Source of the DNA: Pseudoscleropodium purum
Taxonomy: Eukaryota > Streptophyta > Bryopsida > Hypnales > Brachytheciaceae
NCBI GenBank assembly: GCA_963969395.1
Contig: OZ017797.1
Location: 2,294,001-2,358,000, forward strand
DNA: 64,000 nucleotides
Direction of reading: 5' to 3'
The position numbers and the translations under genes are program-made. Positions 14,062-24,530 of this stretch are shown piece by piece. Position 1 is the stretch's first letter, and every line of letters begins with the position of its first letter. The notes beneath the pieces are model-generated. The model saw nothing but the letters and a program-made list of their open reading frames with translations. It ran no database searches and was not told the DNA's origin.

Positions 14062-14339
14062 CTTCCAAATTGCAGACACCACCGCACATCTCTTCTACTA
14101 CAATGGACATTGTATGAAGTGTAGCCACTTGTGCCAACAATGTCAGAATTAGGGCCGCACCAAGTTTGAAACCACCGAGACTCCTCCTCCACCATGGTGG
14201 ACAATGCATGAAGCACAATCACATGCTTGCAACGCAAAATGAAAAATTAAATTGCTCCCCTTGAAGGCCCGAATGCTAAGCTCTACATGAAATTCTCTAA
14301 CCAATGTTTGTTCTCAAATGTGTAGGTTGGTATTGAACC

Positions 14340-17300
14340 ATGAACTCCCTCCCCCATTGTCGCAGCACAGGGCAGGTAAATTCCCCATTATACTCACAAA
14401 AATCGCTCTAGAGTATAACTAAGTGACTCTAAAGATCAAACCTACGAGATCCTGTGAAGTATCTAGCTCTATTAAGCAGTTAAGCTCAGTCAGTATCCCA
14501 ATCTTACTTTCCGGTCCTAGATCTAGAACCAGAAATACCACCACACCGGATAACTATAGACCGGATTACTCCTTTTTCCGATCCTATTAACTATCTGGTC
14601 TGTGCAAATATCCAAATCCCAGGATCTTACAACTTCCGGTCCTGGAAATCCGTCCTGACCAATCCGGTCCGGATGGTCATCATGTATCCGTAATCCTATC
14701 CGGTTTGGTTTTGCCTCTGTTTCACCATTAGAGGGGTCGCCACTTACATTTGAGAGTGGTAGGCCCACCACTCCTTCCGTGACTTATAGTGGCTGAAGAC
14801 CCACTGTCCTACTTCCTAAACTCCTAAGCTAATCCGGATCCGGTTTGGTCCTTCACAACAACCCAGATAGCAATCCGGGTTGTAGGTCACACAAAGACCC
14901 CACACTCGACCCTCTCATACTACAACAACCTTGATGTTACTTCCGATCCGTGCGAAGATAGGTGGTTACAAGTGTACCCGTCCGTTCCAATATCAACTAA
15001 AGTTCTTCCGCTTACCCACACGGGTGGTGAGACCTCACAGGAGATCGGACACTCGACTGGATTTCCCACCCGGGAGTTCTAGCGCAGCTAAGGAATCCCT
15101 CCCTACCCGCCTAGCCTAACAACGGCTTTCTCACCCGGAACCTGGAACTTTAGAAGTGCTGAGGAACTAAGTTCACTCCCAATTCTTAGATACCTACTCA
15201 CATGCATATAGAATCGGAAAAGAAAACACCAAGGGGAGAAATCACTCACAAACTGGCTCACACCATCCTAATTCCACATCATACAACCATGTCGCGCTGG
15301 AGAGAGACACACAATGAGGAGAAGAGGAAGGCACAAGAGATTTGCAAAATGAAGACTTCCAGTTCCCATCGCAGGAACCGATTTATATACAAAGGGTAAA
15401 AACCCTAAAAGTACAAAGCGGAGCGGAAAACCCGTGGGGGTCCGCCGCCACCCTAATTCAACTTCCGGTCTAACCTAATACTGTTGAGCCAGATCCGGAT
15501 CCGGATCCGCTCCTACTCCTAACTCAAATCAAAATCCTATCTACTCTACAACCCTAGATCCTACTGTCGGGCTTCTGCTCTGCGGATCCAGCTGCTCAAA
15601 GACTTCACTCAAGTTCCGGTTCTGTTCCCCCTCCACAGGGTTAGGAACCAGAATGCCTTGGTTGGATTCGGGTGAAGACTCTAGGTCGATTGTCCTACCC
15701 GGTCTCGTGCTCGGAGTCTCAGTCCGTGCAGACTTCTTGGACTCGGGAGTCCAATCCTTCCCACCCTTCGGAATGGACGCATCCGGAAAGGAATCCGGTA
15801 GCGAGAGGTCCGAGAGGTGTATCCCCTTGGAGCACGTTGCTCCAGTCAGCTTCCGGCTGCTTTCCTCAATCCGGTTCGCAACCTTCCGCCCCTCTATCAT
15901 CGCTGTCTCCACCTGCTCAGCAAAGTCGGTGAGAATCCGGACTATCCGGGAACCGGATAGTTTCTTCTCCTCGTGCATATTCTCGTCGAAGAGCTTCGCT
16001 TTGGTGGCGGCCGTTCCGGTCGCTCCCAGGGTGGCCTTGATTTGCTCGGCTATCTTCCGAGTCTCCTCCGCCATCTCCCGGGTGGCCGTCACGTCTTCCT
16101 GATAGGCAAAGAGGGTTGCCTTCAGGGTGTCCACTTCCTCCTGCAGCCGGAGAATCTCCGCTTCCTGTTTCTGGGTCTCTTCCGGATTGGTGATGCAATC
16201 CGCCACCCGTTCCGCCAACTGACTGTCCGGTGGCGCATCTACCAACTTCCCGATCGCCGAAAGCGTTCTCCGCTTGACCTCCCAATCCGCCCTGATGTTG
16301 CAGAGGAGGTTGATGAGGCCGTTGAACGGATCTTGCACTTCTGTGTCTTCCCCGGAAACGGTCTTCTCGACTTCCGGTCTTTCTTCCGGGGTTGGTTTGT
16401 CGTGACCGGAAGGTGTCCCGCGCTTGTGGGGAGGCGTCGTCTTCTGTCGCTTGGTGGGCGGCATCGGTGGCTCCTCCTCTTCCTCGCTTGACTCTTAGTC
16501 TGACCCGGAATCGGACTCGGCCTCGTCATCCGTTTCTGACTCCCCATACTTCAGGAGGACTTCTTGAGTCCTCCACACCTTCTCCTCCGCGTCGGTGAGG
16601 AGTTGGTGTTCCCGGTAGAGGTGGAAGAGGTAAGGGCATACTGGAGTGGCCCTCTTCTTCCCAACTCTACTAATGAGCTGGGCCACGAGATCGGAAATGA
16701 TCCGTGCCCAATCCACTTTCCGGTTACCACTTAGGGCACCGAAAATGGTATTGCCGAGGGTGATCGTCACCCTTGTCGGCTTTTCCGGGTGAAGGACCAG
16801 AACCAAGAACTGCAGAAGCCGACGGTGTCGGTCATCCACGCAATCCTCGACCGCGTACCCGTCCTTCGGATTGACGGCCCTTTGGAATTTGCCCCGGACG
16901 AACTCATCTTTCCGGTTTTCCATTCCTAACCCTCCTGCCCGGAAACCATAAACACCTCTCCACAATTCCTCGTTCCAGCGGCTAGGGGATCCTCTCACGG
17001 TGTTATCAAACTGGTTGGACAGTTTGCCGAGGAGTTCCTTGACCATTCTCTCCATAAAACCCCAGGGTTTCTCTGCAAACCCTAGGCAATCCATAGAGGT
17101 GAGGTCCTCCATGAGTTGAGATTTCTCCGGCTCTGTGGAGGGAATAACCGGAATGACTTTCCGGAGCTTCACCTCGCCTCCAGAGGGACTCGCTGGTCTC
17201 GCCCTACGTAGCGGCGGCATTCCCACTCCAATCTACCTCACTCTCTCCTAGCCGCACATCCCGTTCCTCACGTTCTCTCTCCGATCTCAACCGGAATCAA

Positions 17301-17629
17301 AGTTTGCAGCACACAAACGCAAAAAATACTCTACGACGCGCGCTCAAGGTCGAGTTTGTAAAAAGGGGTGCAACTACGAAGGCTCCTCCTTCTATAGTCT
17401 CTGGACCATTTCCGGTTTGGTCATCTTGAATCCGGTTCACCTATAATCCGGTCCTAGACCTAATCCGTGTTGCATTCCGTTTCCGTTGATAGTTACTCCT
17501 GATCGGATTAGATCTAAGAGGCCCACTACTTCATGTTCTGTGCTAGTTTTGAGTTTTCCTTCTTCACCTAATCGGATCCGGTTCCCTAATGGCTAGTTTT
17601 CGTTCCTATTTTGGTGCATGCTAAGAAAA
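14340..17629 (-). mobile_element. CCGG-motif-rich element carrying a Gag-like gene
   Basis: This stretch is clearly richer in GC than its surroundings and densely sprinkled with TCCGGT, ATCCGG and CCGGAT words, especially in the noncoding ends (14500-14870, 15450-15530, 17400-17600). It carries one long broken frame on the minus strand (15541-17226). It abuts the end of the DUF7869 copy A gene, whose stop codon is at 17630-17632. TTGTCGCAGC near 14358 and its reverse complement GCTGCGACAA near 17642 (inside copy A) are suggestive, but I could not fix the termini. No reverse transcriptase, integrase or long terminal repeat was seen, so this may be a non-autonomous retroelement or a DNA transposon with subterminal CCGG repeats. 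Confidence 0.5.
15541..17226 (-). pseudogene. Gag-like retroelement protein, split by one in-frame TAA
   Basis: Two minus-strand frames, 17226-16495 (243 codons) and 16464-15541 (307 codons), are in the same reading frame and separated by a TAA at 16495-16497. The stop falls inside an acidic Ser/Glu/Asp-rich linker that is continuous on both sides (ESDSGSD, stop, ESSEEEEE), so this was one protein of about 560 residues. The first part contains a segment with HPEKPTRVTITLGNTIFG and KVDWARIISDLVAQL. It reminds me of the Gag-like or putative transposon protein domain found in many plant retroelements; that assignment is from memory of the pattern. The second part begins with a basic patch (PPTKRQKTTPPHKRG), then a long predicted coiled coil (about residues 90-170 of that part: QKQEAEILRLQEEVDTLKA), then a Ser/Pro-rich tail. 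GC content is far higher than in neighbouring sequence. No polymerase follows it. Confidence 0.6.
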
Positions 17630-18994
17630 TCAAAATTTTAAGCTGCGACAATCATCTTCATGCATGGTTGCATGACCACTATCTCCAGCAATGTAGGCAT
17701 CTATAGATTGCTGGATTATGCTAATTTGTGCCTTCGGAATTTTGATTCGAGGATCAGAAGTCCCTGCTCTCACACGTGGCTTCCAAGCAGTCATTATACA
17801 ATCAATGTGCGTCCAACTTGGAGAAATAGCTTTATCCTCGCACCATAAATTTCCTTGCTTTAACTTCCACCCAGCATATGTTTCCTCGTCAATATGTTGA
17901 AAAGATGTAGGCGTCCAATACTGCAGTTGGATAGAATTTATATGTCCAGGATCCGGAGTAGGATTCGTGATTGCTCAAGCAAGCCAAAATGGACGAAGAT
18001 CACCATTAGCAGGCCGTATTGCAACAAAATAACCCGCAAAGACGTCACGACCAACACGAAATGAAGGTTGTGGACGGTCACGCCTACGACCAACGAAAGG
18101 AGCATCTTCAGCAAATTCCTCACGCACTGTGCCATCATCTAGATATTGGTCTTCTTCCTCATTCGAAATCATTGAATTTGGCCAGAATCCATCCCGTAAA
18201 CTCTCTCGCTGGTAAAGTGGATCTTCTAAAGCGCTTCTAACACCTTGCCAATATTTCATCACCGGCTCATTTTTCCTTCGAAACTCTCCAGACAAATCTT
18301 GATTAGCCATTGTTCCCCAAAATGCAATATATCCATCTAACCCCTTATACACTTCATCAAAACAACGCATTAGTTGTGGAGCTAGAGGTGCAGGACTCCC
18401 CCTTGGAACTCTAGGGCGCCCATTAGAAGTCTCCTTCCACAAACGAATTCCACCACCTTCCTTTGGCAACCAATCGCTGTCTGTACAGAGAATTTTGTAT
18501 TGCATCAAAGGCCATCCATTGGTATCTTTGTAAAATTTAAATTGTTGAGCTTGTGAATGGCCTTGAAGAGAATCATCGCCTGTATGTAGGTACCCCTCCA
18601 CAAATCCTTTAAAATTTGGAACTTCTTCAATGAGATGAGGAATCACAGGTTGCGTTTCACAATCCATGAAGGATTTCATCAACCTTGGAAGTGTTGGATA
18701 GTCATTTGTCTTCAACTTTGTGCTCCAACGACCAAATAGAGCATCAATGTCTTCGTGAGTGTGCCCGACAATGAGGAAATTAATGTAAATTTCACGAAAA
18801 ACGGCTTTGAATACAAGAAGAGAGCAAAAGGCAAAAACCCAATGATTCTTGTTGTCACCAGAAGCATTGTCAAGTTGAAGAGTCAATGTTGGAGGTAGAC
18901 ATTGAGGGTGGACTACTTCTTCAGGGCGAGGAGGTAAAGATTCTTCACAAATCTCAAAACCCTCTAGCACCGCTTTCGACAATTCATGAATTAA
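17630..18994 (-). pseudogene. DUF7869-type protein, 3' fragment (copy A)
   Basis: C-terminal part of a DUF7869-type protein. Family hallmarks are LQLDNASGDNKNHWVF, then INFLIVGHTHEDIDALFGRW, then the tail containing GEFRRKN, PFVGRRRDRP and a final SWTH/TAWKP segment. The D in LQLDN and the acidic residues of GHTHEDID resemble the second and third acids of an RNase-H-fold nuclease (inference). The frame runs from 18994 to the stop at 17630-17632 but is broken by a TGA at 17975-17977, exactly where copy B has Arg in PFWLARAI. The 5' end is cut at 18994/18995 by a transposon terminus (GGCCATATTCG...) next to TTAA. The missing 5' part matches in family and position the fragment ending at 45075 in the right arm of the inverted repeat. 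The 3' end is abutted by the CCGG-rich element. Confidence 0.75.
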
Positions 18995-19020
18995 GGCCAT
19001 ATTCGTTAATTTGAGACAAA
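18995..19020 (+). repeat. Terminal inverted repeat, left end of Element 1
   Basis: GGCCATATTCGTTAATTTGA, followed by GACAAA, directly after TTAA. The next 550 bp up to the copy B stop codon are noncoding and contain further TGAGAC words (about 19069, 19089, 19230 and 19250), which look like subterminal repeats. Confidence 0.65.
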
Positions 19021-19571
19021 GTGAGGTCTCATTTTCATACAACTTGAAAATGTAGAAAAAGCTCTACTTAAATTGAGACATTAGGGGAATATTGAGACTT
19101 TCAAATGTCAATTTCCATGTGTAATCATTTACTTATTGTTTTGGAAAGTGGCAAGTGCTTATTGAACATTTAAATTTTGCAAAATTTTATTATGAATATA
19201 GAAATACTGCAATTAATAAGACAGTAAAGTGAGACAATCCATTAAATTGAGACTTGCATGTGTTTAGATTTAGGGTCTAAAGACTCTTTATTCCATATTG
19301 TAATAAAAAGAAACATAATTATTTCTATCCCTTATGATTGTACAATACATTTGCAGAGAATTCAAAAACATCATAATAAGAAAAAAGACTTCATTGATAG
19401 AAATCAGTAGTCATCCGGCGCTAGATTGCTTTTGTATCATAACAAACTTAATACATTCATATATCCATGTGTAGAGCTCAAAATATGTAAAAACTAAAAA
19501 TAATATTTTCAACTATATAAACAACACTTCACTTATTTAAGTACGAATTCTTCATCCGTGGATTGAAGATT

Positions 19572-21057
19572 CTAACTAGTCTCTTCTTCAACCATAAAAG
19601 CTGCCAATGATGCTTTGATGATCTCAATTTGCTTTTTCGAAATTGATGCTCGCGGGTTTGCTGTTCCGTTTCTAAAACTAGGCTTCCATGCTGTCATAAT
19701 ACAATCTGTATTCGACCATGTTGGAGATATTATTGTGTCTTCACGCCATTGAATCCCTCCATTTGTGTCCCACCCACCATAAGTCTCTATGTCAATGTTT
19801 CGATCCGAAGCTGGTGTCCAATACTGAATTTGGATTTGTTTTATGTGCGATGGATCTGGATTCGGCTTTGTAATTGCCCTTGCAAGCCAAAATGGCTTTG
19901 GATCACCATCTGTAGGGCGCACTACAACAAATGAACCTGCATGCGTATCACGTACAATACGAAATGAAGGTGGAGGACGATCACGCCTACGTCCAACAAA
20001 GGGGCGATCCTCTGCTTCTTCTTCATTCATTGTGCCATCTCTTTGCCTTTGGTCAACGTCGTCATGAGTGACTCTAGAAGTAGGCCAAAAAACATCTAAT
20101 AGCCTCTCTCGCACTTGTAGAGGTGCATAAAATGCAGCTCTAACACCCACCCAATACTTCTTGATGGGATTGTTTTTTCGTCTAAATTCTCCAGAGGCAT
20201 CGTCGTTGGCAATTTGGTTCCAATAAGCAATGAAACCATTTAATCCTTTCTTTACCTCAACAAAGGCTTTAATCTGCTCCGGTTTTAGAGGTACTGGACT
20301 ACCATTAGGTACTTTAGGACGCCCATCTTCAGTCTCATTCCACAACCGAATTCCTTTGCCATTTTCTGGCAACCAGTCCTTGTCAGTGCAAAGGTCCTTA
20401 TACTCCATTATGGGCCATCCACATAATTCATAGAAAACTTGAACTGTTGGGAAAAAGAATGACCTTCTAAAAAATTTCCACCTGTGCCCAAATATCCATG
20501 CACAAATGTCTTGAAGTCCGGAACCTCCTCTATAAGATGAGGAATTATGGGGTGTGATTCACAATCCATAAATGATTTCATCAACTTCGGAAGTGTTGGG
20601 TAATCATTCATTTTCAACTTCGTGCTCCATCGACCAAAAAGAGCATCGATGTCTTCGTGAGTATGCCCAACAATAAGGAAATTTATGTATACCTCCTTGA
20701 AAATGCCTTTGTACACTAGCAAAGAGCAATAGGCAAAAACCCATCGGTTCTTGTTGTCTCCAGAGCAATTATCAAGTTGCAAAGTTAATATTGGTGGAAG
20801 AGGATGAGCCAAAAGTGATTCATCAAAAGGGGGAAGTAGTGAATCCAAGCAAGCTTTTGAACCACTCAAAAGCGCCTTTGTTAACAAGGATTGCCCTTCT
20901 TCTACTGAAAATAAATTGCGGGAAGAATTCTTTGGAGGTGTTTCTAAATCACGCAATAATTTTGCAATGGATCCAACAGTATGGTTTGAGTCTGTTGGAA
21001 ATATGTTGAGGCCATAGTGTGCATATCGGACATCACCATGACCATGTGCTATCATAC
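19572..21057 (-). pseudogene. DUF7869-type protein, 3' part with one frameshift (copy B)
   Basis: The frame enters at 21057 with GMIAHGHGDVRYAHYGLN and continues through NLFSVEEGQSLLTKALL, LQLDNCSGDNKNRWVF, INFLIVGHTHEDIDALFGRW and GYLGTGGNFLEGHSFSQQ. Near 20440 the frame shifts. Comparison with copy A (QFKFYKDTNGWPLMQYK) shows copy B needs a 1-2 nt correction there to read GWPIMEYK. It then continues in the second frame (from 20408) to the TAG at 19572-19574. About 490 codons of the C-terminal half are preserved. The 5' part is missing: the sequence jumps at 21057/21058 into the left arm of the giant inverted repeat. I take this to be Element 1's own DUF7869 gene, transcribed toward the left terminus. 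It is the only one of the three copies without a premature stop in the part present. Confidence 0.75.
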
Positions 21058-21239
21058 CCGATAATACAAGTAAATATAAAAGAAAAGCTATAGGTTGTAG
21101 AGATAATATAAATTGTATTTTCAAATGGAAATATCCACAATATAAAATGATTATACAAACACAACCATATAATGAAGAGTATTATACATTCTATCATTGC
21201 TGTGATACAAATTGGGGAGAAATTTATACAAAACTTTAG
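21058..21239 (+). pseudogene. Truncated C-terminal copy of the N-rich/Cys protein at 49883-50331
   Basis: The frame is open from the arm boundary (DNTSKYKRKAIGCRDN) to a TAG at 21237-21239. It is the inverted copy of the last ~60 codons of the frame that crosses the outer end of the right arm. Its upstream part is absent here because the arm begins at 21058. Confidence 0.6.
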
Positions 21240-21839
21240 AACTATGCTAGAGCATGAGTTATATTTCAATCTATTTCTTATTTTTCTTGATACAACCTCT
21301 CTTAAGACAAAATTGTCGTGAGAATTCCTTCAAATCATCCAAGAATGAGTTTTTTGTGCAAATCAAGAGTTTTTTGGAGCTATGGAAAGATGGTTTGTTG
21401 AACCGTAAGGGATATTTTATTTTGTTTTATTTTGAAAACAAATATTTCTTAGTTTGGGCATCCCATTGAGAAAAGAAAGGGAGCTGAAATTATATATCTT
21501 TTGGGCTTGAGGGGTTAATTAAAGTTGTTCCAATTTCCAATTTTTAATTCATGTAATTTGTTCATGAGCAAAAACTATTTTCATGTTTTTTTGGATAAGT
21601 TAGAAATTGTAAGAAGTTTTTTTTAATTGTTGATTCATTCATGAAGAATTGAAAAGAATTCTAGAAATTAAATGGTGATTTTGCGGAGACGGTGGAAGTA
21701 GAGGACAAGCAAATGTGGAGTTGGAGTCTGCCTAAGACTGTAAGAACTACAAGTTAGCTTCACTTGATGATTTTTAGATTATACGAATTTAAAATAGTTC
21801 AAGGTTTATTTTGTAGATCCAATGTATGTGATGCAAATG

Positions 21840-22890
21840 TTTTGGTAGGTAGAGGAGGCGCACTAGTGTCCTTCCAACATTCGGCATTTAGCCGACGCAC
21901 AAGCACTAAAAAGAGGAGGGTGCCGGCGGATGCTGGTGGAAACCGCCTGGCACCTTGACGGAACTCAGCCTGGCGGAGTTGAGACCCGCCAACGGCCTAC
22001 CGAGGTAAACTCCGGCTCTGGGGTTGTTTTTTAGGTTGTTCTTTCATCTTCGAGGTAAGTCTGTATTGATTTTCTCCTTCGTTGCAGGTGTTGTCAGTGT
22101 TGCTTTGCCGCATAGTATTGAAGGATTTCAATTTTTTTAGCTTTTAACTCTTCTCTTGCTTGGTAATTGATTTGAAAGACGTGTTTAGAGTGTTTAAAAT
22201 TAGGGGTAACAATTGAGGAAGATAATTTGGCAAGGTTATTGCTCACCACTAATGGCACATCGTCTCTAGTAATTGATTTGAAAAAATGCAAAAGAAGTTT
22301 TAGGTTTTCCCCAATTTCTCTTCATGTACTTGCCTTTCTTTCATTTTGACCATTTTTTCCAATTTGTTTTCAGAAAACTTTGAAGTAAGTTTATTTGCAT
22401 ATTAGAAGCTTCATGAGGAATCTCAGTTAATTTCTTTGAAGCTCCTATTGGCATTGAGATTATGCAGTCGTAGTACATACTTCTTGGCCATATGATTTTG
22501 CTTGGTGGATTACGTAACTGCGATCACATATGTGCTTCTCAGATCAAACAATATGTGGTACGCAATTTAGCAATTTCATTTGTGGGATCCATTTGTAAAG
22601 ACAAATTGTATGCACGTTCGTACACTGCAAAATCAAAATAGTAGCATTGTGTCGACGAACTAAATTAGACTGCAAAGAAGTGCAATCTCTAAATTTCCTC
22701 CTCAAAATCTTGATTTTAATAGAAATCAAATAACACCTGCACTTTTACTGTCGATGGCGGGGGCGTGGCTTGGCCAGGCGCTGGTCTGTGTGCGGTTCAA
22801 CCAGCCCGCCAACCCCATCTGAACCTTGAAAACCCGCGCAAAACTGCCATGTGGCCAAGCGGATGGCGGGTGGCATGGCGGAAAACTAGC
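21840..22890. promoter_or_regulatory. Two GC-rich islands upstream of the DUF7869 copy C gene (left arm)
   Basis: GC-rich segments at about 21845-22020 and 22745-22890 stand out in otherwise AT-rich DNA. Both contain GGCGG/CCGCC words (GGCGGGGGCGTGG, AACCGCCTGGCACC). They lie 1.6-2.7 kb upstream of the copy C start codon and may hold its promoter and a noncoding first exon; the start site cannot be fixed. The same islands are at about 48232-49282 in the right arm. Confidence 0.35.
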
Positions 22891-23810
22891 ATGTGCGTCT
22901 GCTCATTGACTTTGCACTTCTTTTTGTAGACGTTAACCTCTGACGTTTAATGCAGACACACCCTTTTTAGAATGTAGAATATCGAAACTGTAGCCGCAGC
23001 GGATTTTTGGCCATGATGTTGCAGGCCTTATTTTAGTTGACAAATAGTTTTACAGCTATCTCGTTCCTGAACTTTGGCATCGATCGAAAGTGCTTGCCGT
23101 CCTAAACATGGCAATTGACGTTCGCGCCTATTTTTTCCCGCTGCTCACTCTCCGCGCCTTTTCCCTTGCTGAGAAGATGTTTTCTCTTTCATTATTTTGC
23201 TACTCTTCTTTGAATTCGTACATTGGAACTCTGGTATGCATTTTTGATGTGTGGAAGTTTGATCGCACGCGTTCTTGTTGTTAGATTCGGAGTGTAGGAT
23301 TGTTCAGAAGTAGTGGAATTTCGTTGTGCAGACTGCGGATTTTACTTTCAACGGCGACCTTGTTTTCGCCATTGTTCAAAGTTTCGTGGGTTCCGTAGAG
23401 GCTGTGGAGTTCAAACAATTCGGAATTTATGTAAGGCTGATGCACCATGTTCTTTTCCCCTGAGACAAGTGATCATCATTCTGTTGTTCTTTCATTCTAC
23501 ACATTCTGTCTCGTAGTTATAGGTTTGGTTTCTTTTTGTTTATCTCATTCTTCAGTGCTTTGTATTCGTTGTAATTGTTATAGTCATTTGGTTTCTTGAT
23601 TTCGGATATGAGTGATTGCATTGTATTTTTTGTATCTTTGTAGTCGGTTGATCGTATGATTTCTGCACTTGGTGATTGCTCCGTAGCTAGTATTCTGGTT
23701 TGATCCCACTTCTGTGAATGGACGGACTTGATGAAGAGATCAAACCTCCGCTTTTTACGGAACATGATGAACCTGTTCAGTGAAATCACCTAACCTCAAG
23801 TCGAGCATAA

Positions 23811-24490
23811 TGAAATGAATACGGTGCATTGGAAATATCCGTCAAAGTCTATCCTCGAGTCGAGGATAGTCTGAATCAATAAAAGGTAATTGAATATGAA
23901 ATATGAAGAAAAAAGTAATGCAGTTTACGAACTTGATTGTATTGCAAGTATCCTCGATTCGAGGATATCATTAGTTGATTGTACCCACGTCCGTGTGGAT
24001 GCGTAGTGACTATCATTAGGTGAAGAAATTACGAAACCCCCTTTGTAAAGTTAAGAAGTTAGAATTTATGAATCTCCTTGTTCCATTATCCTCGACTTGA
24101 GGGTAATTGTATGTATTTGATACGTTAGAAATATTAGAAAATCATAGTTATCGTGGAGAAGGGGAAAGATGAAATTTTTTATTTCTAAAAATGTTCAGAC
24201 AAATGACAAATATCCTCGAGTCGAGGGTAGTTTTATTATTCATAAATAAACAATTGTCTTTATTACTAACAGTGAGGTACGCACATAACTGTAGTGTGCA
24301 TCAGAAGTCTTGATGCTCCCGAATAGATTTTACTGTGTCCTATGAAGTTCTTCTGTTGACAGAGCGAATACTCTATTTTGTTTGTAATGGAAAATGTGTA
24401 ATAATCAATATCTTCTGTTAATTAATTGAATCACTGAACGTAGTGAATATTATGAGTTTTGTGTTTGAAAACATCCTCGAGTCGAGGATA
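23811..24490. repeat. Six dispersed CTCGA-class palindromes (left arm)
   Basis: Palindromes of the form TATCCTCGAnTCGAGGATA at 23811-23830 (degenerate), 23850-23868, 23949-23967, 24086-24106, 24211-24229 and 24472-24490. Intervals are irregular (about 40-260 bp) and the sequence between them is unrelated, so this is not a tandem array. All lie between the GC-rich islands and the copy C start codon, and the last one ends 40 bp before the ATG, in front of a splice acceptor (TTGTGCAG at 24522-24529). They therefore probably sit in a 5' leader intron. Mirror copies lie at 46632-47311. Confidence 0.85.
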
Positions 24491-24530
24491 ATCTTTTCTT
24501 GTATCTAATTTGTCTTCATTGTTGTGCAGA

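Noticed and set aside
15653..16491. Several plus-strand open frames of 86-172 codons opposite the Gag-like gene
   Set aside because: Shadow frames of the GC-rich minus-strand coding sequence; no motif and low-complexity composition.
23517..23789. 90-codon Lys/Asn-rich frame upstream of copy C, opposite strand (and its mirror at 47333-47605)
   Set aside because: No ATG at the proposed start, low-complexity composition, and location in the leader region next to the palindromes; not supported as a gene.
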